Shown here: positions 1-8,742 of the stretch, piece by piece
How the letters are laid out: each line of letters opens with the position of its first letter
Numbering within the stretch: position 1 is the stretch's first letter
Assembly: GCA_050737995.1 (NCBI GenBank)
Contig: JBOHYR010000141.1
Location: 1 to 64,000 of the forward strand
DNA length: 64,000 bases
Source: 66-474 sp050737995
GTDB taxonomy: Bacteria; Pseudomonadota; Gammaproteobacteria; Xanthomonadales; Rhodanobacteraceae
Reading direction: 5' to 3'
Translations under genes and position numbers: made by a program
Notes under the pieces: generated by a model
Database searches by the model: none
Told to the model about the DNA's origin: nothing
What the model saw: the letters and a program-made list of their open reading frames with translations, nothing else

Positions 1-1670
1 ATCTTGTCGCGCTCGATGCGTTTCAGCAACGCGTTGCGCTCGGGTTCGTCGAGGCAGTAGAACACCTGCTTGCCCACGTCGACGCGGAACAGCGGCGGCA
101 TCGCCACGCATACATGACCTTCTCGCACCAGCGCCGGGAAATGTTTCAGGAACAGCGCCGACAGCAGCGTCGCGATGTGCAGTCCGTCGGAGTCGGCATC
201 GGCCAGGATGATGATCTTGCCGTAGCGCAGGCCGGACAAATCGTCCTTGCCGGGGTCGCAGCCGATCGCGATCGCGAGGTTGTGCACTTCTTCGGAAGCC
301 AGCACCGCGCTGGATTCGACTTCCCAGGTGTTGAGTATCTTTCCGCGCAGCGGCAGGATTGCCTGAAAATCCTTGTCGCGCGCCTGCTTGGCCGAGCCGC
401 CCGCCGAATCACCTTCAACCAGGAACAGTTCGGTGCGATCGGGATCGGATGACGCGCAATCAGCCAGTTTGCCGGGCCGGGCGGGGCCGTGCGTGATCTT
501 CTTGCGGACGACTTGCTTGGCGGCCTTCATGCGCGCTGCTGCATGCTCGATCGCGAGCTGCGCGATCATTTCACCGGTCGCGACATTCTGGTTAAGCCAC
601 AACGAAAACGCGTCGTGCACCGCGTTCTCGGTGGAGCTGGCGGCATCGCGCGAACTCAAGCGTTCCTTGGTCTGGCCGACGAACTGCGGGTCGCGCATCT
701 TCACGGAAAGCACGAACGTCACGCGTTCCCACACGTCCTCGGGGCTGAGCTTCACGCCGCGTGGCAGCAGGTTGCGCAAGTCGCAGAATTCACGCAGCGC
801 GTTGGTGAGCCCCGAACGCAAGCCGTTGACGTGGGTGCCGCCCTGCACGGTCGGGATCAGGTTGACGTAGCTTTCCTGCACCAGTTCGCCTTCCGGCACC
901 CACGCGAACGCGGTGTCGAGTCCGCCGTCCTCGCGTTTTGCATGGTGCACGAACAATTCCGGCGGCAGGCACGCCGCACCGCCGAGTTCGGATTTCAGGT
1001 ATTCGGCCAGGCCGTCCTCGTAACGCCATTCGTTGCGTTCGCCCGAAGCTTCGTCCAGCAACGTCACCGTCAATCCCGCGCAAAGCACCGCCTTGGCCCG
1101 CAGCAGGTGTTTCAGTTTCGTCAGTGAGACCTTCGGCGAATCGAAATACTTCGGATCAGGCAGGAAGCGCAGCGTGGTGCCGGTGCGGCGCTTCGGCACT
1201 TCGCCCAGCGTCTCCAGTTTGCCGACCGGCTCGCCGTCCTTGAAGCGCATCCGGTATTCGGCGCCTTCGCGCCGGATCAGCACTTCGAGAAACGATGACA
1301 GCGCATTGACCACCGATACGCCCACGCCGTGCAGGCCGCCCGAGAACGTGTAGTTGCGGTTCGAGAACTTGGCTCCGGCATGCAGCCGGGTGAGGATCAG
1401 CTCCACGCCGGGCACGCCTTCGCCGGGGTGGATGTCGACCGGCATGCCGCGGCCGTCGTCGCTGACAGTGACCGAACCGTCCTTGTGAACGGTAACGTCG
1501 ATTTGATTTGCGTGACCCGCCAGCGCCTCGTCGACGGAGTTGTCGACCACTTCCTGAATGAGGTGGTTCGGACGTGTGGTATCGGTGTACATGCCGGGCC
1601 GGCGGCGCACGGGTTCAAGGCCCGACAGCACTTCGATATCGGCGGCGTTGTAGCGGGTGGAAGCGGCCAT
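1..1670 (-). CDS. parE: DNA topoisomerase IV subunit B (C-terminus outside the window)
   Basis: ATPase subunit of topoisomerase IV, which decatenates daughter chromosomes together with ParC. The translation opens MAASTRYNAADIEVLSGLEP and shows the GHKL ATPase signatures: NSVDEALAG (Mg/ATP), DDGRGMPV, and the glycine-rich SGGLHGVG lid. The TOPRIM part has EGDSAGGSAKQARD, ILPLRGKILNTWE and DADSDGLHIATLL. The wording QARD and ILNTWE is that of ParE rather than GyrB. The ATG at 1670 is the only start close to the family N-terminus. About 556 codons are present, and the end lies before base 1. GC and codon use match the neighbours. The neighbouring plus-strand gene is divergent. Confidence 0.96.
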   Translation of the reverse strand, partial: MAASTRYNAADIEVLSGLEPVRRRPGMYTDTTRPNHLIQEVVDNSVDEALAGHANQIDVTVHKDGSVTVSDDGRGMPVDIHPGEGVPGVELILTRLHAGAKFSNRNYTFSGGLHGVGVSVVNALSSFLEVLIRREGAEYRMRFKDGEPVGKLETLGEVPKRRTGTTLRFLPDPKYFDSPKVSLTKLKHLLRAKAVLCAGLTVTLLDEASGERNEWRYEDGLAEYLKSELGGAACLPPELFVHHAKREDGGLDTAFAWVPEGELVQESYVNLIPTVQGGTHVNGLRSGLTNALREFCDLRNLLPRGVKLSPEDVWERVTFVLSVKMRDPQFVGQTKERLSSRDAASSTENAVHDAFSLWLNQNVATGEMIAQLAIEHAAARMKAAKQVVRKKITHGPARPGKLADCASSDPDRTELFLVEGDSAGGSAKQARDKDFQAILPLRGKILNTWEVESSAVLASEEVHNLAIAIGCDPGKDDLSGLRYGKIIILADADSDGLHIATLLSALFLKHFPALVREGHVCVAMPPLFRVDVGKQVFYCLDEPERNALLKRIERDK

Positions 1671-1870
1671 GGGATGCGTTCCGGCAGGGCAAAAGGTGCC
1701 GCCGGCCAGAATGGCGAACCGCGGAGCGACGGTCAATGCTTTCTCACGTGGCGTGGCAAGCCGGGCAACAAAAATTTTTCATTTGGCGTTCAGCATCCAG
1801 ACTGCCAATCAGGCAGAATATGCGCGCCGCCGGGTCATCGTGGCCCGTGCATTTCCAGGAGACCATTGCA

Positions 1871-2098
1871 ATGCGTAAGCTGATCCTTGCCGCCTTCGTG
1901 GCGGCCGCGTTCTCGATCCCGGCTTTTGCCGTCCAGACCACGCCTGCCAGTTCAACACCGATGGCGCAGACCACCAGGGCCAAGGCCGGACACAAGACCG
2001 CCAAGGCAGGACATCATCACGCCAAGAAGCATCACTCGAAGATGCATCACCACGCCAAGAAGCCTGCGTCCTCGGCGCCGTCTTCCGGCGCGAAGTAA
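1871..2098 (+). CDS. Small exported His/Lys-rich protein
   Basis: A 75-residue protein. Residues 1-20 form a clear signal peptide (MRKL, then a hydrophobic stretch, then PAFA as the cleavage site). The mature part is short and built from Ala, Lys, His, Thr and Ser, with His clusters HHH, KKHH and MHHHAKK between residues 48 and 64. That composition suggests metal or proton binding, or an acid-shock (Asr-like) role. Neither can be proved from sequence. The ATG at 1871 follows a purine-rich ccaggagacc and gives the only sensible signal peptide. A strong intrinsic terminator follows 35 nt after the stop, so it is a single-gene unit. I do not recognise a named family. Confidence 0.75.
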   Translation: MRKLILAAFVAAAFSIPAFAVQTTPASSTPMAQTTRAKAGHKTAKAGHHHAKKHHSKMHHHAKKPASSAPSSGAK

Positions 2099-2133
2099 TC
2101 CAGGGCCCGCGAGGCTCTGGTCGCTGTCTTGAA

Positions 2134-2159
2134 CGCCCCGGCTTGTCCGGGGCGTTTTT
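2134..2159 (+). terminator. Intrinsic terminator of the His-rich protein gene
   Basis: Perfect 8-bp stem CGCCCCGG / CCGGGGCG with a 5-nt loop, followed directly by TTTTT. It lies 35 nt after the stop at 2098. Confidence 0.9.
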
Positions 2160-2217
2160 CAAGGCGAGCCAGAAGATGGATGCGACGGGCAGTGCGGCAA
2201 GTCATTCAAGGGTTCCC

Positions 2218-2247
2218 TTGTCGCCAACCGTCTGTTGCGGCTAGAAT
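2218..2247 (+). promoter_or_regulatory. Candidate sigma70 promoter of rpsO-pnp
   Basis: TTGTCG at 2218-2223 and TAGAAT at 2242-2247, separated by 18 nt. Transcription would start near 2254. That leaves a leader of about 120 nt before rpsO, which contains the long hairpin at 2296-2336. Confidence 0.5.
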
Positions 2248-2295
2248 ATCCGGCTCATCGGACCCCGTGAACCGGGTTCGAACCATCCCGGCGGC

Positions 2296-2336
2296 GGCTT
2301 GTGCAACGGCACCCTCAAGGTGCCGTTGCACAAGCC
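2296..2336 (+). promoter_or_regulatory. Perfect 18-bp inverted repeat in the rpsO leader
   Basis: The arms GGCTTGTGCAACGGCACC (2296-2313) and its exact reverse complement (2319-2336) flank a 5-nt loop, CTCAA. No T-run follows, so this is not an ordinary terminator. It sits 36 nt before the rpsO start and inside the predicted transcript. A stem of this length is a possible RNase III substrate or an S15-controlled element. The function is inferred only. Confidence 0.8.
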
Positions 2337-2372
2337 ACGTGCTGGAATCCCGCATCCACCAAGAAGGCTCCC

Positions 2373-2642
2373 ATGCCGCTTTCCAACGAACAAACCGGCA
2401 AGATCATCGAGGAATACCGCCGCGCGCCGACCGACACCGGCTCGCCGGAGGTTCAGGTCGCGCTGTTGTCCGCCCGCATCCAGCAACTGTCCGATCACTT
2501 CGGGACACACAAGAAGGATCACCACTCGCGTCGCGGTCTGCTGAAAATGGTCAATCATCGTCGCCGCCTGCTCGGCTATCTCAAGAGCAAGGACGCCGAG
2601 CGCTACCAGACGCTCATCGGTCGTCTCGGCTTGCGTCGCTGA
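2373..2642 (+). CDS. rpsO: 30S ribosomal protein S15
   Basis: 89 residues, the normal length for S15, which binds the central domain of 16S rRNA and helps to bridge the subunits. Diagnostic stretches are DTGSPEVQVALLS, THKKDHHSRRGLL and NHRRRLLGYLK. The ATG at 2373 gives the canonical MPLSNEQTGKII start. It lies 116 nt upstream of pnp, the classical rpsO-pnp arrangement, where both messages are usually controlled through leader structure. Here the leader carries an 18-bp hairpin, and the rpsO-pnp spacer carries competing stems. Confidence 0.97.
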   Translation: MPLSNEQTGKIIEEYRRAPTDTGSPEVQVALLSARIQQLSDHFGTHKKDHHSRRGLLKMVNHRRRLLGYLKSKDAERYQTLIGRLGLRR

Positions 2643-2700
2643 ATACCACGCACTCCAGAATCAGGCATCTCTGAATCTTGGCGCCGGCAGCCGTCGAATC

Positions 2701-2737
2701 CGAACGCTCGCCGGCTTTCGGCGTTCGCCTCGAACGC
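2701..2737 (+). promoter_or_regulatory. Mutually exclusive stems in the pnp leader
   Basis: CGAACGC occurs at 2701-2707 and again at 2731-2737. Its complement GCGTTCG lies between them at 2721-2727 and can pair with either copy. The downstream pairing leaves a 3-nt loop. The upstream pairing encloses CGCCG/CGGCG, which can itself pair. The second stem ends about 20 nt before the pnp start codon. In Escherichia coli the pnp leader is cut by RNase III and then degraded under PNPase control, so a similar role is plausible but unproven here. Confidence 0.55.
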
Positions 2738-2758
2738 ACTCAAAACAGGACAATTCCC

Positions 2759-4864
2759 GTGGCAAAAGTAACCAAGACTTTCCAGTACGGCCAGCACCCG
2801 GTCACCATTGAAACCGGTGAGATCGCCCGGCAGGCGAGTGGTTCCGTGCTGGTCTCGATGGCTGGCACCGTGGTGCTGGTCGCGGCGACCGCGGCGCACA
2901 AGGCGCGCGAAGGCCAGGATTTCTTCCCGCTCACCGTCGACTATCAGGAAAAGTTCTACTCTGCGGGTCGCATTCCCGGCGGTTTTTTCAAGCGTGAAGG
3001 TCGCCCGACCGAAAAGGAGACGCTCACAAGTCGCCTGATCGATCGTCCGATCCGTCCGCTGTTCCCCGACGAATTCAAGAACGAAGTGCAAGTGGTAGCC
3101 ACGGTCCTGTCGCTGAACCCGGAAGTGAATGGTGATATCCCGGCGTTGCTGGGCGCGTCCGCCGCGCTGACCTTGGCCGGCGTTCCGTTCAAGGGCCCGA
3201 TCGCCGCCGCGCGCGTGGGCTACGCCGGCGGCAAATACCTGCTCAACCCCACCGAAGCCGAGCTTGCCACGTCCGACCTGGACCTGGTCGTCGCCGGTAC
3301 CGGCAACGCGGTGCTGATGGTGGAATCCGAAGCCAAGCTCTTGAGCGAGGACGTGATGCTGGGTGCGGTGACGTTCGGCCACAAGGAAATGCAGGCCGCG
3401 ATCCGCGCGATCGCCGAGCTGGCTACCGAAGTCGGCAAGCCCTCGTGGGACTGGCAGGCGCCGACACGCGACCCGCAACTGGTCGCGGCGGTGCGTGGCG
3501 AAGTCGGTGACAAGCTGGCGCAGGCCTTCCAGGTCAAGGACAAGCTGCAGCGCCGCGACGCAATTGCCGCGTTGAAGGCAGATGTCATTGAAGCCCTGAA
3601 GCCGCAGGTCGAGGCCAAGGGTTGGCCGGCCGCCGACATCGGCAAGGAATTCGGGGATATCGAATATCACACGATGCGCGACAGCGTGCTCAAGACCAAG
3701 GTACGCATCGATGGCCGCCAGCTCGACGACGTCCGTCCGATCAGCGTACGCGTCGGCGTGTTGCCGCGTACCCATGGCTCGGCGCTGTTCACCCGCGGCG
3801 AAACCCAGGCGATGGTCACCGTCACGCTCGGCACCGGCCGCGATTCGCAGATCATCGACGCGCCGGGAGGCGAGTCCAAGGATACCTTCTTGTTCCACTA
3901 CAACTTCCCTCCGTATTCGGTGGGCGAGACCGGCCGCATGATGGGCCCCAAGCGCCGCGAGATCGGCCACGGCCGCCTGGCAAGACGCGGCGTGCAGGCG
4001 GTCAAGCCGTCGATGGAAGAGTTCCCTTACGTGATTCGCGTGGTTTCCGAGATCACCGAATCCAACGGCTCCTCGTCGATGGCTTCGGTGTGCGGTTCGT
4101 CGCTGGCGATGATGGATGCCGGCGTGCCGCTGACCGCGCCGGTGGCGGGCATCGCGATGGGCCTGGTCAAGGAAGGCAACGATTTCGTTGTGCTCTCCGA
4201 CATCCTGGGCGATGAGGATCACCTCGGCGACATGGATTTCAAGGTGGCCGGTACCGCCGAAGGCGTGTCCGCACTGCAGATGGACATCAAGATCGACGGC
4301 ATCACCGAGGAAATCATGCGCACCGCGCTGGCGCAGGCGCACCAGGGTCGCATGCATATCCTCGGCGAGATGGCCAAGGCGATCAGCACGCCGCGGGGCG
4401 AAATGAGCGAGTACGCGCCGCGCCTGCTGACCATCAAGATCCACCCCGACAAGATCCGCGAAGTGATCGGCAAGGGCGGCGCGACCATCCGTTCGATCAC
4501 CGAGGAAACCGGTACCACCATCGACATCAACGACGATGGCACCGTGGTCATCGCTTCGGTCAACCGTGAAGCCGCCGATGCGGCCAAGCACCGCATCGAG
4601 CAGATCGTGGCCGACGTCGAGCCGGGTCGCATCTACGAGGGCAAGGTCGTTAAGCTGATGGACTTCGGCGCGTTCGTCACCATTCTTCCCGGCAAGGACG
4701 GCCTGGTGCACGTTTCGCAGATTTCCAACGAGCGCGTCGAGAAGGTCTCCGACAAGCTCAAGGAAGGCGACATCGTCAAGGTCAAGGTGCTGGAAGTCGA
4801 CAAGCAGGGCCGCATCCGCCTGTCGATGAAGGCCGTGACCGAAGAGGAAGCCGCGAGCGCGTGA
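2759..4864 (+). CDS. pnp: Polyribonucleotide nucleotidyltransferase (PNPase)
   Basis: Phosphorolytic 3'-5' exoribonuclease, a core enzyme of mRNA turnover and the degradosome. The product has 701 residues, the usual size. It has two RNase PH-like domains. The second carries TRGETQAMVTVTLGT and GHGRLARRGVQAV, and the phosphate-binding SNGSSSMASVCGSSLAMMDAGVP is recognisable. A KH domain with GKGGATIRSITEETG and a C-terminal S1 domain (GKVVKLMDFGAFV...GKDGLVHVSQIS) follow. I chose the GTG at 2759 because it follows AACAGGA by 8 nt and gives the family N-terminus. A longer reading frame upstream runs through the leader stems and is not conserved in character. A strong terminator follows. Confidence 0.96.
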   Translation: MAKVTKTFQYGQHPVTIETGEIARQASGSVLVSMAGTVVLVAATAAHKAREGQDFFPLTVDYQEKFYSAGRIPGGFFKREGRPTEKETLTSRLIDRPIRPLFPDEFKNEVQVVATVLSLNPEVNGDIPALLGASAALTLAGVPFKGPIAAARVGYAGGKYLLNPTEAELATSDLDLVVAGTGNAVLMVESEAKLLSEDVMLGAVTFGHKEMQAAIRAIAELATEVGKPSWDWQAPTRDPQLVAAVRGEVGDKLAQAFQVKDKLQRRDAIAALKADVIEALKPQVEAKGWPAADIGKEFGDIEYHTMRDSVLKTKVRIDGRQLDDVRPISVRVGVLPRTHGSALFTRGETQAMVTVTLGTGRDSQIIDAPGGESKDTFLFHYNFPPYSVGETGRMMGPKRREIGHGRLARRGVQAVKPSMEEFPYVIRVVSEITESNGSSSMASVCGSSLAMMDAGVPLTAPVAGIAMGLVKEGNDFVVLSDILGDEDHLGDMDFKVAGTAEGVSALQMDIKIDGITEEIMRTALAQAHQGRMHILGEMAKAISTPRGEMSEYAPRLLTIKIHPDKIREVIGKGGATIRSITEETGTTIDINDDGTVVIASVNREAADAAKHRIEQIVADVEPGRIYEGKVVKLMDFGAFVTILPGKDGLVHVSQISNERVEKVSDKLKEGDIVKVKVLEVDKQGRIRLSMKAVTEEEAASA

Positions 4865-4930
4865 TGCCTCGTTGAACAGTCGGGCCAAGGATGGCCGAAT
4901 CCTGATCCAGGTGATCAGAGAGGTTTGCTG

Positions 4931-4968
4931 GAAAACGAAAACGGGCCTCAGGGTCCGTTTTCGTTTTT
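4931..4968 (+). terminator. Intrinsic terminator after pnp
   Basis: A long stem built from GAAAACGAAAACGG and its complement, closed by a short GC-rich apex and ending in a T-run at 4964-4968. It lies about 70 nt after the pnp stop. Confidence 0.88.
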
Positions 4969-5040
4969 GCTCTCCAGCCCCTTTCGTTTCGTTGCAAAAC
5001 GGCTAGACTCGGCGTGCCGTTACCGGTGCTGGAGGGCGCG

Positions 5041-6906
5041 ATGCAACCGACGGACATCCGCAAGCCGGAGTATTTCCACAAGGTAGTTGACTGCCAGTGG
5101 GCGTGTCCCGCGCACACCCAGGTGCCGCGCTACATCCGGATGATCGCAGCCGGGCGTTTCGACGACGCTTACCTGCTCAACTGGGATTCCAATGTATTTC
5201 CGGGCATTCTCGGGCGCACCTGCGACCGGCCCTGCGAACCGGCCTGCCGGCGCGGACGGGTCGAGGAAAACAACGGCCCGATTCAAGACAAATCGAAGCC
5301 CGAACCGGTCGCGATCTGCCGCCTGAAGCGCGTGGCGGCCGACAACCGCAGCGCCGATATCGACAAGCGCATGCGCGAGCGATTGCCCGATCCGGTACCG
5401 GGCGCAGGGCGTTTCAGGATCGCCTGTGTGGGCGCCGGGCCGGCCTCGCTCACCGTCGCGCGCGATCTTGCACCGCTTGGCTATCACGTCACGATTTTCG
5501 AGACCGACGCCAAGGGTGGCGGTTTCATGCGCACCCAGGTGCCGCGTTTTCGGTTGCCGGAAGCGGTGATCGACGAGGAAGTCGGTTACATCCTCGATCT
5601 GGATGTCGAACTTGTCGGCAACCGCGAGATTGATTCCCTGAAGTCGCTGCTCGCGGAAGATTTCGACGCGATCTTCATCGGCTGCGGCGCGCCGCGCGGG
5701 CGCGACCTGCACATCCCTGGGCGCGACGAGACAGAGGCCAAGATCCATGTTGGCATCGAATGGCTGGCCTCGGTGTATTTCGGGCACGTCAAGAAAGTCG
5801 GCAAGCGCGTAATCGTGCTGGGTGGCGGCAATACCGCGATGGATTGCTGCCGCAGCGCGCGGCGTCTCGGCGGCGATGATGTGAAAGTGATTGTGCGCTC
5901 CGGCTACGAGGAGATGAAGGCCAGCCCGTGGGAGAAGGAGGACGCCGAGCACGAAGGCGTCGAGATCCTGAACTGGCTCAATCCCAAATCGTTTGTACAT
6001 GAAAACGGCAAGTTGACCGGCATGTGGTTCACGCCGATGCGGGCCGAGCACGAAGCCAGCGGCAAGCGCAAATTGCTGCCGACTGGGGAACCCGATCGTT
6101 TGTTCGAATGCGACGAGGTGCTGATCGCGGTGGGCCAGGAAAACGCATTTCCGTGGATAGAGCGCGACCTCGGCATGGCATTCGACGAATGGGGAATGCC
6201 GAAACTCGACAAACTGACGATGCAGTCGTCGTTGCCCAAGGTGTTCTTCGGTGGCGATGCGGCATTCGGACCCAAGAACATCATCTGGGCGGTCGAGCAT
6301 GGCCATCAGGCCGCGGTCTCGATCCACAACATGTTGCAGGATGAGGATGTGCGCAAGCGGCCGCCGCCGCTGACCAACCTCGTCTCGCAGAAAATGGGTA
6401 TCCATGAGTGGAGCTACGACAACGACATTTCTCCGGATGAGCGTTACATCGTGCCGTGGGCGCCGAAGGAAAAGACGCTCACCAATATCCACCAGGAAGT
6501 CGAACTCGGTTTCGATTTGCAGACCGCGTGGAAGGAAGCGCAACGCTGTCTCAATTGCGATGTGCAGACGGTCTTCAGCAAGGACATTTGCATCGAGTGC
6601 GATGCGTGCGTCGATGTGTGCCCGATGGACTGCATCAGCTTTACCGCCAACGGCGACGAGGCCGATCTGCGCACACGCCTGACCGCGCCGGCGCAGAACA
6701 CGGAACAGGATTTGTATGTGTCGGGGCAGGTCAAGACCGGTCGCGTGATGGTCAAGGACGAGGACGTATGCCTGCACTGCGGGCTGTGCGCGGAGCGCTG
6801 CCCGACGGGTGCGTGGGACATGCAGCGATTCCTGTTCGCCGAGTCCTATGCCGGACGTGGTGAGGATTATTCCGCGCGTCCCGCGAAGAAAAAGGTGACT
6901 GCATGA
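5041..6906 (+). CDS. GltD-like FAD/NAD(P) oxidoreductase with C-terminal 4Fe-4S domains
   Basis: 621 residues. The N-terminal part (about 20-90) is a cysteine-rich Fer4_20-type domain (CQWACPAHTQVP, TCDRPCEPACRRG). Next comes an FAD-binding GAGPAS motif, then a second nucleotide site, VLGGGNTAMDCC. The C-terminus has two ferredoxin-type clusters (CIECDACVDVCP and CLHCGLCAERCP). The core resembles the small subunit of glutamate synthase, but no large GltB subunit is nearby. The stop overlaps the start of korA (ATGA), so it probably exchanges electrons between NAD(P)H and the ferredoxin-type chain of the oxidoreductase. The ATG at 5041 follows GGAGG; the GTG at 5014 lacks such a site. Annotation pipelines often call this family 'glutamate synthase', which is probably misleading here. 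Confidence 0.85.
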   Translation: MQPTDIRKPEYFHKVVDCQWACPAHTQVPRYIRMIAAGRFDDAYLLNWDSNVFPGILGRTCDRPCEPACRRGRVEENNGPIQDKSKPEPVAICRLKRVAADNRSADIDKRMRERLPDPVPGAGRFRIACVGAGPASLTVARDLAPLGYHVTIFETDAKGGGFMRTQVPRFRLPEAVIDEEVGYILDLDVELVGNREIDSLKSLLAEDFDAIFIGCGAPRGRDLHIPGRDETEAKIHVGIEWLASVYFGHVKKVGKRVIVLGGGNTAMDCCRSARRLGGDDVKVIVRSGYEEMKASPWEKEDAEHEGVEILNWLNPKSFVHENGKLTGMWFTPMRAEHEASGKRKLLPTGEPDRLFECDEVLIAVGQENAFPWIERDLGMAFDEWGMPKLDKLTMQSSLPKVFFGGDAAFGPKNIIWAVEHGHQAAVSIHNMLQDEDVRKRPPPLTNLVSQKMGIHEWSYDNDISPDERYIVPWAPKEKTLTNIHQEVELGFDLQTAWKEAQRCLNCDVQTVFSKDICIECDACVDVCPMDCISFTANGDEADLRTRLTAPAQNTEQDLYVSGQVKTGRVMVKDEDVCLHCGLCAERCPTGAWDMQRFLFAESYAGRGEDYSARPAKKKVTA

Positions 6907-8741
6907 AGCCGATGGAGGCAGTCAACGACTTCGTCGTCAAGTTCGCCAACGTCAATGGTTCCGGCTCCGCCTCGGCGAACGAGCTGTTCGCCAAGTGCAT
7001 CCTGCGCATGGGCGTTCCGGTCAGCCCGCGCAATATCTTTCCATCGAACATCCAGGGCCTGCCGACCTGGTACGAGGTGCGCGTCAGCGAGGCCGGCTGG
7101 CTGGGCAGACGCGGTGGTTACGACCTGCTGGTCGCGATGAACCCGCAGACCTGGGACGCCGATGTGGCGGGCATCGCGCCGGGCGGTTACCTGTTTTACG
7201 ACAACAGCAAGCCGCTGCCAAAATCGAAGTTCCGCGATGACGTTGTCAGGATCGGTGTGCCGCTGACCGACATCGCCAATCAGACGTGGGACGATCCGCG
7301 CCAGCGCCAGTTGTTCAAGAACATCATGTATCTCGGCGCGTTGTCCACGCTGCTTGGCATCGAGCGCGACGTGACCGTGCAATTGATAGGCGAGCAGTAC
7401 AAGGGCAAGCAGGCGCTGCTGGAACCCAACGTGCACGCTTTGGATCTCGGGCGCGAATACGCCGGGAAAAGCATCGAACCGATCGGCCTGCGAATCGAAC
7501 GCCGTGACGCCGTGGGAGATCAAATCTTCGTGGACGGCAACAGTGCCGCCGCGCTCGGCATGGTGTACGGCGGCGCGACGGTGTGCGCGTGGTACCCGAT
7601 CACGCCTTCGTCGTCGCTGGCCGAAGCCTTCCAGAAGTACTGTGCGAAATTGCGCGTCGAACCGGAGACTGGAAAGCATCGTTATGCGATCGTGCAGGCC
7701 GAGGACGAAATCGCTTCGATCGGCATGGTGGCCGGCGCCGGCTGGAACGGTGCACGCGCCTTCACCGCAACCTCTGGCCCGGGCATCTCGCTGATGAACG
7801 AGATCATAGGGCTCGCGTACTTTGCCGAAATTCCGGTGACGATCGTCGACGTGCAACGTGGCGGCCCGTCGACCGGCATGCCGACCCGCACCCAGCAATC
7901 GGATGTGGCGTTCTGTGCGCATGCCTCGCATGGCGACACCAACCATGTGCTGTTGTTTCCGGAAGATCCGAACGAGTGTTTCGATTTCGCGGCCAAGGCG
8001 CTCGATCTCGCCGACCGGCTGCAAACGCCGGTGTTCGTGCTGAGCGACCTGGACATCGGCATGAACCACCGGCTGTGCAAGCCGTTCGAGTGGGATGATG
8101 CGCGCCGTTACGATCGCGGCAAGGTGTTGAGTGCGCAAGAACTCGAGACGGGCTCGGCATTTGGCCGCTACCGCGATGTCGACGGCGACGGCATACCGTA
8201 TCGGACGTACCCCGGCACGCACCCGACGCGCGGGAGCTTTTTCACCCGTGGCACAAGCAAGAACGCCGACGCAAAGTATTCGGAGCGGGGCGAGGATTAC
8301 ATTGAAAACATGCGGCGATTGCAGCGCAAGCTCGAGACCGCGAAGACGCTGTTGCCGCAACCGGTATTGCATCGCGCATTGCAACCGACGAAACATGGAG
8401 CGATCCATTTTGGCTCGACGTCGCCGTCGATGGCCGAGGCGATCGCGAAGCTCGACGCCGACGGCATGCACATGGACGCGCTGAGGGTACGAGGTTACCC
8501 CTTTGCGGATTCGGTGCTGGAGTTCATCGACCGACACGATCACATTTTCGTTGTCGAGCAGAACCGCGACGCACAGTTGCGCGCATTGCTCATCGAGCAG
8601 TTCGAAATCGATCCCGCGCGTCTCGTCCCGATCCTGCACTACGACGGCACGCCGATCACCGCGCGCTTCATAGTCAAGGCTATCGCCGAACGTTTGCGCG
8701 GCGCCGAAATCACCAGGCTTCGTGACGACAAGGTGGCCTGA
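6903..8741 (+). CDS. korA: 2-oxoacid:ferredoxin oxidoreductase, fused gamma-alpha subunit
   Basis: 612 residues. The N-terminal ~190 residues are the gamma domain (GSGSASANELFAKCILRMG...). The alpha, pyrimidine-binding domain follows, with the family hallmark WYPITPSSSLAEAF and ATSGPGISLMNE. With KorB it would form the TPP enzyme that oxidises a 2-oxoacid, most likely 2-oxoglutarate, to the acyl-CoA while reducing ferredoxin. The substrate cannot be fixed from sequence. It overlaps the preceding flavoprotein gene by 4 nt, and korB begins 1 nt after its stop, so the three genes are cotranscribed. No ferredoxin gene is adjacent; the clusters of the first gene may take that role. Confidence 0.88.
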   Translation: MKPMEAVNDFVVKFANVNGSGSASANELFAKCILRMGVPVSPRNIFPSNIQGLPTWYEVRVSEAGWLGRRGGYDLLVAMNPQTWDADVAGIAPGGYLFYDNSKPLPKSKFRDDVVRIGVPLTDIANQTWDDPRQRQLFKNIMYLGALSTLLGIERDVTVQLIGEQYKGKQALLEPNVHALDLGREYAGKSIEPIGLRIERRDAVGDQIFVDGNSAAALGMVYGGATVCAWYPITPSSSLAEAFQKYCAKLRVEPETGKHRYAIVQAEDEIASIGMVAGAGWNGARAFTATSGPGISLMNEIIGLAYFAEIPVTIVDVQRGGPSTGMPTRTQQSDVAFCAHASHGDTNHVLLFPEDPNECFDFAAKALDLADRLQTPVFVLSDLDIGMNHRLCKPFEWDDARRYDRGKVLSAQELETGSAFGRYRDVDGDGIPYRTYPGTHPTRGSFFTRGTSKNADAKYSERGEDYIENMRRLQRKLETAKTLLPQPVLHRALQPTKHGAIHFGSTSPSMAEAIAKLDADGMHMDALRVRGYPFADSVLEFIDRHDHIFVVEQNRDAQLRALLIEQFEIDPARLVPILHYDGTPITARFIVKAIAERLRGAEITRLRDDKVA

Positions 8742-8742
8742 G

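Noticed and set aside
2263..2290. GGTTCGAACC resembling the T-arm of a tRNA before rpsO
   Set aside because: The flanking bases do not form a 5-bp T-stem, and no acceptor, D or anticodon arms are found upstream. It is a short palindrome only.
2603..4888. A 761-codon open frame antisense to pnp
   Set aside because: High-GC coding regions keep the opposite strand open. The sense strand encodes an unmistakable PNPase, and the antisense product has no domain, only Arg/His-rich stretches.
5014..5040. GTG start 27 nt upstream for the GltD-like gene
   Set aside because: The ribosome-binding site GGAGG at 5031-5035 lies between it and the ATG at 5041, which therefore is the better start.
5020..6777. 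A 585-codon open frame antisense to the GltD-like flavoprotein gene
   Set aside because: No recognisable motifs; the sense frame has FAD and 4Fe-4S motifs and a good ribosome-binding site.
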